45,819 bases of DNA, taken from assembly GCA_013306675.1 (NCBI GenBank), contig JABLUY010000268.1, positions 1 through 45,819 of the forward strand, in the 5' to 3' direction. Numbering within the stretch: position 1 is the stretch's first letter; each line of letters begins with the position of its first letter. The notes beneath the pieces were generated by a model that saw only the letters and a program-made list of their open reading frames with translations, did no database searches and had not been told where the DNA came from. The DNA is from Thraustochytrium sp. TN22. Taxonomy: Eukaryota; Sar; Bigyra; Thraustochytrida; Thraustochytriidae. Below are positions 1-7,971 of the stretch, in pieces. A program made the translations under genes and the position numbers.

Positions 1-1
1 C

Positions 2-109
2 CTCTTTGAGCAGGCCGAGAGTATCCGGCTCGAGACATTGGGCCCTGGCCATCCCGATACACAAGATGTGCAGGTGTCGATCCGCATTTGTCACGAGAAC
101 CTGGCATAG
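2..109 (+). CDS. TPR protein, kinesin-light-chain-like, 3' end only
   Basis: The first frame is open from the window edge to a TAG at 107-109 and gives 35 residues beginning LFEQAESIRLETLGPGHPDT. This fits the kinesin-light-chain/NPHP3 type TPR, whose helix A and turn read roughly LYEEALxIRxxxLGPxHPDT and whose helix B contains xxLNNLA; here the end is ICHENLA. TPR repeats of this type act as protein-binding scaffolds. The gene runs in from the left, so its length and partner domains are unknown. The stop falls inside the second helix of the repeat, so this may be a truncated copy rather than a normal C-terminus. Family assignment is by motif only. Confidence 0.6.
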   Translation, partial: LFEQAESIRLETLGPGHPDTQDVQVSIRICHENLA

Positions 110-593
110 TATCCATGAAGCAAGTCCTTTTCAAGCACCGCTTGGCTACCAGGGAGCTTGGCGATTCGATGGTTCGATGGCGAGCCTGACCGTCGGGCCG
201 CTCTCGACTGCAACCGCCGGTCAGGTGTTCTCTCGGCTCTCCGAAAACTGAGACGGAGCGCCTGTCTCGCTGCAGCCCCAAGCCTTACTCCTGACGCGGT
301 TCCCGTTGGCGCAAGCATCCGGGGGGAGCAACGGTCACTTCACTGGCTACAGCCACATCGAGAACGGTGCGTCCGGCGTTGGCTCGCGTTTACCACGTCT
401 CTCACGCGCGGCCAGAATTCACGCAAGCAAGCGGGCAGCTCGCTTGGCTTCGGGCGGCGGCGCTCGCTTGCTTCCCAGTCCAAGCGCCGAGCTCTCAAGC
501 CCGCGACCTGCGCTTCCGCCGCGCCTTCGCTTTCGGTCCCTCCGCTCTCACCAGCACGCCTCAGCGGCTGGTCTGCCGGCCCATGAAGCCTGA

Positions 594-998
594 CATAGTA
601 GCTTCAGAAGTAGCAAGCAAGTAACAGCAAGAACCGGGCCGAGGGTCCTCAGCTCGTTCGATGACTTTGGTCAGCAACTCCTGTCGAGCACGGACGCATC
701 CTGGAAGCATGTCGAGCAAGTGACCCTATTTGTCGCGACGGTGCTCATGCTCCCCATGGCCTTTGTCCAGGACGAGGGCTCCGAGGACAAGGCGATTGTG
801 CGTGGCCTCGTAGAGATGGTGGCTTCCCACAACTTCGCGTTCATCCTGCTCATGTCATGTGCACCAGCTCTTTTCAATGCTTCTGTTTCAGTATGAGCGC
901 TGATCCGCTCTTGGGGGGAATGCGGCATTGCTGCAACTCTTTTCAACGCCGTTTCAGTGTTCAGCCCCTATGTTGGCAGGCTCTACGCAGCGGCGTGA
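594..998 (+). pseudogene. Broken membrane-protein fragment (or exon)
   Basis: This frame reads LSSFDDFGQQLLSSTDASWK, then a hydrophobic stretch (VTLFVATVLMLPMAFV), an acidic loop (QDEGSEDKA) and a second hydrophobic stretch (FAFILLMSCAPALF). A single TGA follows at 894-896. The same frame then continues ALIRSWGE... to LFNAVSVFSPYVGRLYAAA and a TGA at 996-998. Codons are G/C-ending, as in the real genes nearby. No ATG opens it. The TGA lies at TTTCA|GTATGA, which could be a splice donor, with TTTCAG further on as a possible acceptor, so an intron is an alternative to a disabling mutation. I cannot name the family. Confidence 0.3.
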
Positions 999-1409
999 GG
1001 CAAACAACCATAGTCCGGACAGAAAGGAGACACGAACGTTCATATCAAATGGCAACAGTTTGCGGAGCAGAGTCAGCTCCCGCACAGGCACTGCCCTGCT
1101 AACTGAGGCCTCATACTTGGGCATGAGCGGCCAAGGTTAATCATGCGAACCTGCCCAGTCAAACCGGTTCCAAGGCGATGTTGTGGAGAGAGACACCTCC
1201 GTGCGAGCAGAATCGCCGTGTCCTGCAGCGCGAATTCTAGCGACGAGGGCATCGAGAGGTCACGCAAGTCAGCTCTGGTGAAATCGTCGCTTCAGCTTGC
1301 GAGACGCGTTCTCGGAGTCGAGCTTGCGCGCCGTCCGTCGCATCTGCGCGCGCCACAGCCGCATCTGCGCGCGCCTCCGCCGCATCCGCACGGGGAGGTT
1401 TCTGTCTTA

Positions 1410-1718
1410 TCACGCACTAGAGATCGCCCCGTCCACCACATCGCTCAACTCTGCGTAGAGCGAGTTCTCCTCGCTTGCACGCCATAACTGCACGCACTCC
1501 TCCGTACTCTACAGCGAAGAAACATCAGCTGGAGTTGGCACGTCCTTTGGAGTGAAGTTCTTCTCGCTGCCGCCACCGCCATCGCCGCCGCCGCGAGGGA
1601 CCGATCCTGCTTCGATTTGACGTTCGGTGCAGGTCTGCGACGAGTCCTCGTCGGTGTTGCTGAGAAGCGCCAGCACAGCCACGCGAGCCGCCACATGAGT
1701 CCGTGTCAGGCGCGACAT
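1410..1718 (-). pseudogene. Small coding-like fragment with in-frame TAG
   Basis: An ATG at 1718 opens a frame with a weakly hydrophobic N-terminus (residues 8-20, VAARVAVLALLS), then NTDEDSSQTCTERQ and a Gly-rich stretch, and meets TAG at 1509-1511. The same frame continues STEECVQLWRASEENSLYAE and on to a TGA at 1410-1412. The second part looks like ordinary protein sequence. The TAG sits at the end of a pyrimidine-rich run (gatgtttcttcgctgtag), which resembles a 3' splice site, so a short intron ending there would remove the stop. No donor is convincing. It could be a small two-exon gene, a pseudogene or chance. Confidence 0.25.
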
Positions 1719-2212
1719 GCTGCCATAGGCGCCGTGAACGGCCAGCTGCAAGGTTCTGATTGGGTAAACGAGAAGCGCCTGCGCGCAGAGAAGGCGCAAT
1801 GTATGTGTCGAAGACGCCAGCTGATGCGTTCATGCTCTGGTGCAAGTCTCGCGGCGCAGGCGCTTCGAGCCGGGAGAGAAATGAATCAAGCGAAGAACAG
1901 AACTGCAAGGTCACTGCAAGGGGACGACAACTCAACGCGATACGACGGTACCAGTACCCCTTGGCTCGTGCTCATCGAGGCGCAAGCCACGCATGGCAGG
2001 ATCCAAGGCACGGTGACATCATGGCTTCTTGCCATGCGCGCTCATTCCTGCGTGTCGAGAGGAGTTCCGCAAAAAGAAGCAGGGGATCGCACGCAAGCGC
2101 AAGTGCAAGTGCGAGATCGCCATGCGGCCAAGATCAAAAGCACATCAGAGTCATGAACATGCTCTTTTATAAGGGAGGGCGGAGGCTCCTCCTGGCGTGC
2201 GCGGCACGAGAT

Positions 2213-2332
2213 TTACTTCGACCGCTTGCGCATCTTCCTCCGCTTACGCTGCAGGCGCCGCGTGCGCTTCTTGCGCCACTTCCAGCGCATCTTCGCCTTG
2301 GACTTCTTCCATGGGTTGTTCTTGTGCGCCAT
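2213..2332 (-). CDS. RPL41: 60S ribosomal protein eL41
   Basis: This 39-residue protein is too short for usual ORF cut-offs. It starts MAHKNNPWKKSKAK and continues with a 25-residue very basic helix that begins MRWKWRKKR and ends KRRKMRKRSK. Those last 25 residues align without gaps to the 25-residue eL41 of animals and fungi (MRAKWRKKR...KMRQRSK). eL41 sits in the large ribosomal subunit near the inter-subunit bridge. The outer ATG is chosen because longer forms starting MAH with a conserved linker are, as I recall, known from alveolates; the internal Met at residue 15 would give the short form. The gene is intronless, diverges from the IMPACT-domain gene and shares a GC-rich upstream region with it. 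Confidence 0.93.
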   Translation of the reverse strand: MAHKNNPWKKSKAKMRWKWRKKRTRRLQRKRRKMRKRSK

Positions 2333-2646
2333 CTGCGTCGCGTCCACCAGCCCGTCCGTCAGTCATCCTAATCCACCTTCTGCCTCGCCCACCCTCCGCC
2401 GCGCAGGCCTGGCCTGCGCGGGCGGCGGCTGTGCCGCCCGCTCTCCGTCCCAGCGCGCCGCCTCGCACGCCGCCTACGCCGCGGCCGCGCAGCAGGCGCG
2501 GCAGGCGCAGCGCCAGCCGGCAGCCCCTGGGGCTCATGGCCAGGCCATTTTAAATTTTCAAACGCGCCGCCGCGCCACTCCGAGCGCCGCGCCGCGCCGC
2601 GCCGCGCACCGCCGCGCCGCGCGCCGCAGCGCCGCGCACCGCTGCG

Positions 2647-2677
<31 letters not shown>

Positions 2678-3196
2678 GCCGCCACCGACCCGCACGTACC
2701 TTGGCCGCGCCTTGGATGTCTGCGGCGGCCTCTCCTTGGCGCCGCCGGCCGGGGGTGGCGCTGTGCGCACCGGACCCCGCGCGCACGTCGCCGCCACCGC
2801 CCGCGTGCGTCCCAGTCCCTTTTTTGTTCTGTGCGGCTGCACCGGACGCGGCCTTCTCCCTTGCATCCCGCGGGAAGTTGCGCCGGTTCCCCTGCTGGGA
2901 ACGGCGCCGCGACCCTAACCCTAGGAGAGGATAACCTAGGATATCTTCGCGGCGTTCGGGGACCGGAGTGCACACTTACGGCGCCGTTGCGCAGCGGCGG
3001 CGGGGAACAGGATGGGTGTGCGCTAATGGGGTGCGCGCAAGAGGGCACACCGGGTGCGCGGCCGCATTGCTGCATTTTCTCTCTCGCATCGTGGTGGCTT
3101 GGAGGAGGGGAAGAAGTTCGGGTTGTTGCAGCGCGAGGCGCTGCGCATGCTGCAGTGCAGGGCGGGCGGGAGGCGGAGGAGAGGGGCGGAAAAAGG
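2333..3196. promoter_or_regulatory. Divergent upstream region, eL41 / IMPACT-domain gene
   Basis: These 864 bp separate two divergent start codons and must hold both promoters. They contain a (GCCGC)n tract at about 2583-2645, a (GCC)n tract at about 2648-2680 and a polypurine-rich run before the right-hand ATG. Two CCCTAA units occur at about 2914-2925 (flagged under rejected items). Long overlapping frames here are compositional artefacts. Confidence 0.45.
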
Positions 3197-4435
3197 ATGG
3201 CGGCGGGGGAGGAGACGGTGACGACGACGTCGTGGATGGACGTGGAGGTGACGCACGGGCCGGTGCGGGCGCTGGCGGGCGGGCGACGCGTGCAGGCGCA
3301 CGTGGCACCAGTGACGAGGCCCGCGGACGTGCTGCACGTGCTGTCGTCGCTGCAGGAGGAGCGCAGGTGGACCGAGGTCTCGTGCTGGCCGTCAGCCTTT
3401 CGCGTGGCGGGACTGGCGTCCGTGGCGGCGGAGGGCAGCGCGAGCCTTATCGGCGGCGCGGGTCTGGTGGACGGGGGGCCGTCGGCCTCGCAGGAGTTGG
3501 CGGAGGAGACGCTCGAGGAGGACTGCAGCGATGGAAACTACGTGGGCGGCGGCGAGAAGCTACTGCACCTCCTGCAGCGCTGGGATGTGTACAATGTGCT
3601 GGTGGTCGTCTCGGTCTGGGAGGAGGGCTGCTCGCGCTTTCGCAAGGGCCCGGCAGGCGCGCGCTACAAGGTGCTGCTGGACAGCGTCAAGGAGGTGCTG
3701 GAGCTCTGCTATAAGGCTGCCACCGGGTCCTGTCTCGTAGCGGGCAGCTTCTTCACTTCGCTGCAGCCGTCCGCCACCGCAAGCCGGCTGGGCCGTCCTG
3801 AAAGCTGCGAGGACTTGGGCGGCGCCTCGGTGGCGCTCCTACAGGCCAGTGTGCGGGCGCCGCCGCGTACAGGCGCCTCGCACAAGCCCCGCAAGCCGCT
3901 CCCCATGCAAGCGTGCGAGGTGGCATGCGAGGTGGCTGCGCCGCCGGCCGGCACGCGTCGCGCGGGCCCTGGAGAGTTGGGCCCAGGCCACTTTTTGGCG
4001 GGTCGCGAGCCCGCCCGGGCGCGCGAAAAGCAGGGGCCGACGACCTCGGAGCGGCCAAGGCGCCGCCCACGCGTATTTCGGGTGCAGGCGCCTGCGCCAG
4101 AGCTGACGCCCGAGGACCTGCGGCAGATGCGCGTCATGACCAAGCCGCCGGCGCAGCTGGCGGCGCTCTGGGAGCAGGTAGGCCGCCTGCTGGGCCATCC
4201 AGAGGAGGACTGCCACTGGCTCGGCCTGCGCGCGCTGCTGTCGAGCCACGCCGACCTGATGGCCCGCACGCAGGACTTTCGCGTCTCGCAGCGCGAGCTC
4301 CAGCGACTCAAGGCGTGGGTGGCGGCCTTTTGCCCGAGTGCTGACGCTCGGAATCGCGTGCTCAAGGTCTCACCTATTGCCCGCAAGGTGCTCGATTGGC
4401 TCGAGACCATTGCGTCCGGCGCCGACGGACGATGA
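3197..4435 (+). CDS. IMPACT-domain protein with dynein-stalk-like C-terminus
   Basis: The protein has 412 residues, starting at ATG 3197 (aaaaggATGgcg). Residues about 30-172 fit the IMPACT/YigZ (UPF0029) fold: RVQAHVAPV at the first strand, CWPSAFRV where the family has HNCYAYRI, then DGNYVGGGEKLLHLL, VYNVLVVVSVW and GPAGARYKVL where the family has GPDRFRHI. In eukaryotes IMPACT-type proteins regulate GCN1/GCN2 signalling. Residues about 190-300 are Pro/Arg/Ala-rich linker. Residues about 303-405 resemble the stalk and microtubule-binding segment of dynein heavy chains: KPPAQL, GRLLG, a Trp before RALLSS, then LKAWVAAFCPS and KVSPIARKVLDWLE. The AAA ring is absent. The Gly-rich GGIKLG segment of bacterial YigZ is not kept (EEGCSRFRK). 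The frame is open upstream, but no upstream ATG looks better. Function is unknown. Confidence 0.75.
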   Translation: MAAGEETVTTTSWMDVEVTHGPVRALAGGRRVQAHVAPVTRPADVLHVLSSLQEERRWTEVSCWPSAFRVAGLASVAAEGSASLIGGAGLVDGGPSASQELAEETLEEDCSDGNYVGGGEKLLHLLQRWDVYNVLVVVSVWEEGCSRFRKGPAGARYKVLLDSVKEVLELCYKAATGSCLVAGSFFTSLQPSATASRLGRPESCEDLGGASVALLQASVRAPPRTGASHKPRKPLPMQACEVACEVAAPPAGTRRAGPGELGPGHFLAGREPARAREKQGPTTSERPRRRPRVFRVQAPAPELTPEDLRQMRVMTKPPAQLAALWEQVGRLLGHPEEDCHWLGLRALLSSHADLMARTQDFRVSQRELQRLKAWVAAFCPSADARNRVLKVSPIARKVLDWLETIASGADGR

Positions 4436-4543
4436 CGCTCGCGCGCGACACGCGTGAGACCGTAATACAAGCCAAGCCAAGCCAAGCCAAGCGAAGCTCT
4501 GTCTGATCACGGCTAATGAAATCTGTAATCGTCATGTGATAAG
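4436..4543. repeat. Convergent 3' spacer with (CCAAG)n
   Basis: The IMPACT-domain gene and UFM1 converge with only 108 bp between stop codons. The spacer contains about five units of the pentamer CCAAG at about 4470-4495. The two 3' UTRs probably overlap. Confidence 0.5.
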
Positions 4544-4950
4544 CTACACGCTTCTACAGGCGCTCGGGCCGTTGCCGCCCACGCGGTCGCGCGGGATGAG
4601 GCGCAGGTCCATTCCGTGCTTGAGGAAGACCTTGCTCGCGGTCTGCGCCGGGTTGATGCCCACACCATCCGCCGTGATGATGGCGCTCGTCGCGGCCGGC
4701 ACGCGGAACTCCTCGGCAGCGAACTGCAGCACCGCCGTGAACGGCGCCTCCTCCGGCACCTTGATGACGCGAAAGGGCAGCTTGCTGTCGGACGCCAGCG
4801 TGATCTTGAACTGCACCTTGTTGGCCCTGCAGGTCGCGCCGCCGTCAGCCCTCGCGTCCCCTTGCGCGGTCCTCGCGCAGCCAGCCTGCCGCCGCGCGCC
4901 GCGCCACCGCGCCGCGCCGCCGCGCCGCGCCGCGCCGCGCCAACCTACAT
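4544..4950 (-). CDS. UFM1: Ubiquitin-fold modifier 1
   Basis: Exon 2 (4544-4826) encodes [10 protein letters not shown] and the rest of UFM1, including [45 protein letters not shown] and [10 protein letters not shown], nearly identical to animal UFM1. Exon 2 starts right after a ctgcag acceptor with one base (G) before GCC. The only nearby sequence that supplies a Met is AT|GTAGGT at 4950-4943, so exon 1 would end in AT at 4949, intron 4827-4948 (122 bp) would be removed and the start codon joined across the junction. The precursor is 94 residues; mature UFM1 would end at V83-G84 after removal of a ten-residue tail (animals have two). UFM1 is conjugated to ribosomal protein uL24 and other targets by UBA5, UFC1 and UFL1. 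Identity is certain; the exon 1 model is inferred. Confidence 0.92.
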
Positions 4951-5230
4951 CTTGCCGCGCAGCCCAGCCGCCGCGCGCGCGCCCGCGCAGCCGAGTTCGC
5001 CGTCTGCGCCGCGCGCGCGCCGGTTGGAGCCTCTTCGTGCCTCCTCGTGCCCGCCATGCCGTGCCAGGCCAGGCCATGCCGGGCCTCGCCCGCCCTTGGC
5101 GCCGCCGCCGGGGAGCGCGCGGCGGCCGCTGCGCCGCGGGGCCCCGCCGGCGTCCGCCTCGCGAGCGAAGCACGCCCGTGAGCACGAGCAGGGCCGCCGA
5201 GGGGCGCGGCGGCGGCAGCATCCATCGTCC
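4951..5230. promoter_or_regulatory. Bidirectional promoter, UFM1 / TMEM14
   Basis: The start codons of UFM1 (minus) and the TMEM14 gene (plus) are about 280 bp apart, so both promoters lie here. The stretch is very GC-rich with CGCGC runs and no clear TATA box. The (CGCCG)n tract next to it, about 4898-4940, falls inside the proposed UFM1 intron. Confidence 0.5.
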
Positions 5231-5336
5231 ATGGCGCTGCAAAGCCGCAATCGCCTCCTCGGGCTCGACTCCTCCGACGCGGGCTCGGACGCGGCGGCGG
5301 GCGGCGGCGGCAGCAGCAGCGACCAAGGCGGGCGCC

Positions 5337-5369
<33 letters not shown>

Positions 5370-5734
5370 CGGCGGCCGGCGGCAGGAGCAGCGCGAGGTT
5401 CGCGGAAATGACGGGCGAGGCGCACCTCAGCTTCACCATGGGCGGCCTCCTGGCGGCAGGCGGCGTTATGGGGTACGTGCGCGGCAAGAGCGTGCCGTCG
5501 CTGGTGGCCGGGTGCTGCTTCGGCACGGGCTTCCTCATCAGCGGGTGGCTCATCCGCCAGGGCGACGCCAAGCAGGGCCACCTGCTGGGCCTTGGGCTGT
5601 CGTCGACGCTCGTGGCGGCCATGCTGCCGCGCGCCATCAAGACGCGGGCGCCCGTGCCGGTGGCGGTGAGCTCCATCGGTGCCCTCGGCGCCGTGTACAG
5701 CGGGACGCGCTCCGTGGAGTGGTGGGACAGCTAG
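5231..5734 (+). CDS. TMEM14 family membrane protein
   Basis: The protein has 167 residues starting at ATG 5231. Residues 1-60 are a Gly/Ser-rich tail with a run of ten serines written by an AGC repeat (about 5339-5368). Residues about 65-163 match the TMEM14/UPF0136 family: [19 protein letters not shown], then [38 protein letters not shown] and [15 protein letters not shown], giving four short membrane helices. Animal TMEM14 proteins sit in the inner mitochondrial membrane, and TMEM14C helps haem synthesis; plant FAX proteins of the same family export fatty acids from plastids. Which role applies cannot be read from sequence. A later start at MTGEAH (residue 60) would give a protein of family-typical size. 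Confidence 0.85.
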
Positions 5735-5817
5735 ATTTTGCCACGGGCGAAACGCATTCGTGCTGGCAGCTCAACAAGATCCACACACATCTCCTTTCAT
5801 GCATGATGCAATTACAT

Positions 5818-7551
5818 TCAGATGTTCTTTACAGCGCATGGCAGCCCCGACTCGGCGTCGGCTTTGGCGGCTTTGGCGTCGGCTTTAGCGGCTTTGGCTT
5901 TGGCTTTGGCGTTAGCTTTGGCTTTGGCGTTGGCTTTGGCGTCGGCTTTGGCGTCGGTGTAGGCGGCGTCGGCTTTGGCAGCGTCGATCTTGACCTGGTG
6001 CAGCGCGTGTGGATGGTGGCCGAAGCCGCGCAGCGCGATGACGGCCTCGTTGAGGGCGTCCGGCGTCCGCGCGGAGACGCCAGCTTGCCAGAGGTCGGGG
6101 AGGGCGTCCGGATCCAAGACGGGCTGATGCAGCAGCGAGGCGGCAGCGCGCGAGCCGCGGACCTTGGAGGCGGTCCTGGAGGCCATGTCCCGGTGGAAGC
6201 GCAGGGTGGCGGCCTCCAGGTCAAGCGGGGCTGGCGCATCGGCGAGAATCTGCGCGAGCGCTGCGGCATCCACGAGCGCCTGGTTGGCGCCCTGGCCCTT
6301 GAACGGGCTCATAGGGTGCGCAGCGTCGCCAAGGAGCGCGAGGTGGCCCGCCAGGCCTCGCGCGGCCAGGCGCGCCTGCAGTGCGTCCGCGTCGAGCTCG
6401 GCGCGGTCGTAGACCGGGTGGCCCGAGAGCAGGTCGAGATCCGTGGCGCGCAGCAGGTCGGGCAGCGGCGCGTGCCAGGCGCCGCAGCGCCGCAGCGCCT
6501 CGTCGCGCAGCGTGGCGCGGTCCTCGCAGAGGCGGCGCGCCTCGTCCTCGCTGGCCACGGGGAAGGAGAGCTGCCACATGATGGCGTCGCGGCCGCGCAG
6601 ACGCGCGTCAGTCTCGAAGGAGTCGTCCGCCGCGCTCGTGAACGGCATCGTGTACAGACGCGTCTCGCCGTCTACCGTCTCGCACACGCGCTCGTGTGTG
6701 AGCGGGTGGCGCACGGGCGCGATGCCGAGCACCACCACGCAGTCCAGGTAGCGCAGACGGTCATCGTCGCCGCAGACTGCGCGGCGCACGGCGCTAAAGA
6801 TGCCGTCCGCTGCCACGATCAGGTCGGCGTCCAAGTAGCGGCGCTCGCCGGCCTGCTCGAAGGCGACCTGCGCCGGCTCGCCGGCGGCCGGCGGCGCGCG
6901 CACCTCCTCGAAGCGCGCGCCCCACTCGAGCTGGACACCCGCCGGCGCCAGAGGCTGCAGCAGCATGTGGCGCAGGTGCTGGCGCGGCACGTGGCTGTTG
7001 AAGCGACCCTTGCCATTGAACTTGCCGTTGCGCTTCGCGCCCTGCGTCTCGGGCGCCGCGAGCCAGGCTGCAAAGGCCGAGCCAAAGTAGCCCAAGATAC
7101 GGCCGTCGCTCGCGAAGCAGAAATGTGAGTACGAGGGCGTCTCCTTTTTGGGCGGTTCGAGCCCGAGCCTGCGCAGGGCGCCCCACCCTTGCTGAATTGT
7201 CAGCCCGTACCCCTGCTTGCGCTCCTCGAAGCTCTCGTCGCGCTCCAGCACCGTCACGTGTATGCCTAGCTTTGCCAGCGCCAGCGCTGCCGCGCACCCG
7301 CCCACGCCGGCGCCCACCACTACAACGCGCAGGCCCTGCAGAGCTTGCTGCACCTGCTCGTCGCGGACGCGGCGACGGCCTCCCTCACCATCACCACCGC
7401 CACCGCCGCCTAGCCGCTTGGCCCCGCCCGCGCCAGTGCCATGGCCGCTGACGTTCGCGCCGCCGCTACAGACGCCGCAGGGCAGGAGCACGCCCTTTTT
7501 GCCCGCGCGCAGGCCCCGCCCGTCGCACCGCCAACACGAGCCGGCCGCCAT
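5818..7551 (-). CDS. FAD-dependent aromatic-ring-type monooxygenase
   Basis: The protein has 577 residues starting at ATG 7551. Residues 75-105 form the FAD-binding beta-alpha-beta unit (VVVVGAGVGG, GxGxxG at G80, G82, G85, ending VLERD). A DG motif (IVAADGIFSAVR) lies near residue 245 and the GD motif (LALLGDAAHPMSPFKGQGAN) near residue 405, typical of group A flavoprotein hydroxylases such as salicylate hydroxylase and zeaxanthin epoxidase. The substrate is unknown. Two unusual ends: C6-x2-C9-DGRG and C25-x2-C28-SGG look like a DnaJ-style zinc knuckle, and the last 45 residues are Lys/Ala repeats written by a 6-bp DNA repeat. No signal peptide is evident. A GTG-initiated extension to 7671 exists but has no ATG. 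It converges with the TMEM14 gene, 83 bp between stops. Confidence 0.85.
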   Translation of the reverse strand: MAAGSCWRCDGRGLRAGKKGVLLPCGVCSGGANVSGHGTGAGGAKRLGGGGGGDGEGGRRRVRDEQVQQALQGLRVVVVGAGVGGCAAALALAKLGIHVTVLERDESFEERKQGYGLTIQQGWGALRRLGLEPPKKETPSYSHFCFASDGRILGYFGSAFAAWLAAPETQGAKRNGKFNGKGRFNSHVPRQHLRHMLLQPLAPAGVQLEWGARFEEVRAPPAAGEPAQVAFEQAGERRYLDADLIVAADGIFSAVRRAVCGDDDRLRYLDCVVVLGIAPVRHPLTHERVCETVDGETRLYTMPFTSAADDSFETDARLRGRDAIMWQLSFPVASEDEARRLCEDRATLRDEALRRCGAWHAPLPDLLRATDLDLLSGHPVYDRAELDADALQARLAARGLAGHLALLGDAAHPMSPFKGQGANQALVDAAALAQILADAPAPLDLEAATLRFHRDMASRTASKVRGSRAAASLLHQPVLDPDALPDLWQAGVSARTPDALNEAVIALRGFGHHPHALHQVKIDAAKADAAYTDAKADAKANAKAKANAKAKAKAAKADAKAAKADAESGLPCAVKNI

Positions 7552-7971
7552 GGCACGCGCGCCATGGGTTTTGCTGGACGGCACGGCGACGACCGGCAGC
7601 AGGTCTGGGCCAGCTGGTCGAGTTACTGGTGGTGGCATGGTACCCGGTACCCTACTACCACCACGTGGCACCCGCTGGGCTTGGGCTCCCGGGACTCATG
7701 TCGCGCAAAACTTGAAGGCCGAGGTCTCTCTCATCCACGACTCTCGCTCTCTCTGCAGCCGTACGAAGCGCATGGAGAAGCAGGTCTTGGGGAAGACGAT
7801 TTTGCAGCTCAAGACAACTGACTTGACGCAGGAGCATCTGACGAGACGGTCAAAGGGCATCCATCCATCCTGCGCGGGAATTGCTACGGCAAGTTGCGCG
7901 CGTGAATCTATCAAAATCTGTCAATGATCCTGAGTCTGTCAAAAGGAAATGTGCAGTTCGTGTGAGCATGA
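7552..7971. other. Spacer between two minus-strand genes
   Basis: These 420 bp separate the start of the monooxygenase gene from the stop of the 1219-residue gene. I see no conserved frame. A GGTACC-containing palindromic run (catggtacccggtaccc) lies at about 7636-7652. Confidence 0.4.

Larger units (their letters stand above)
1..2212. other. Gene-poor left flank
   Basis: Apart from the TPR gene end and the two weak fragments listed separately, I see no supported gene here. Several long frames overlap between about 1445 and 2370, but they contradict each other, have no recognisable domain and are rich in Arg, Ser and Ala, as expected of random GC-rich frames. A short TATA-like run (ctcttttataaggg) lies at about 2161-2175, just beyond the eL41 stop codon. 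Confidence 0.4.

Noticed and set aside
2911-2926. Telomere-like CCCTAACCCTAG
   Set aside because: Only two units, inside a gene-dense region; expected by chance or a weak regulatory word, not a telomere.
2368-3075. Minus-strand 235-codon Arg/Ala-rich frame
   Set aside because: It lies in GCC-repeat DNA, overlaps several conflicting frames and has no family signature.
4544-5581. 345-codon frame extending UFM1 upstream
   Set aside because: It starts at GTG, runs antisense through the TMEM14 gene and adds Arg/Ala-rich sequence not found in UFM1. A splice acceptor lies exactly at the conserved start of UFM1.
5512-7128. 538-codon plus-strand frame opposite the FAD monooxygenase
   Set aside because: Antisense shadow; the minus strand has all three flavin-binding motifs.
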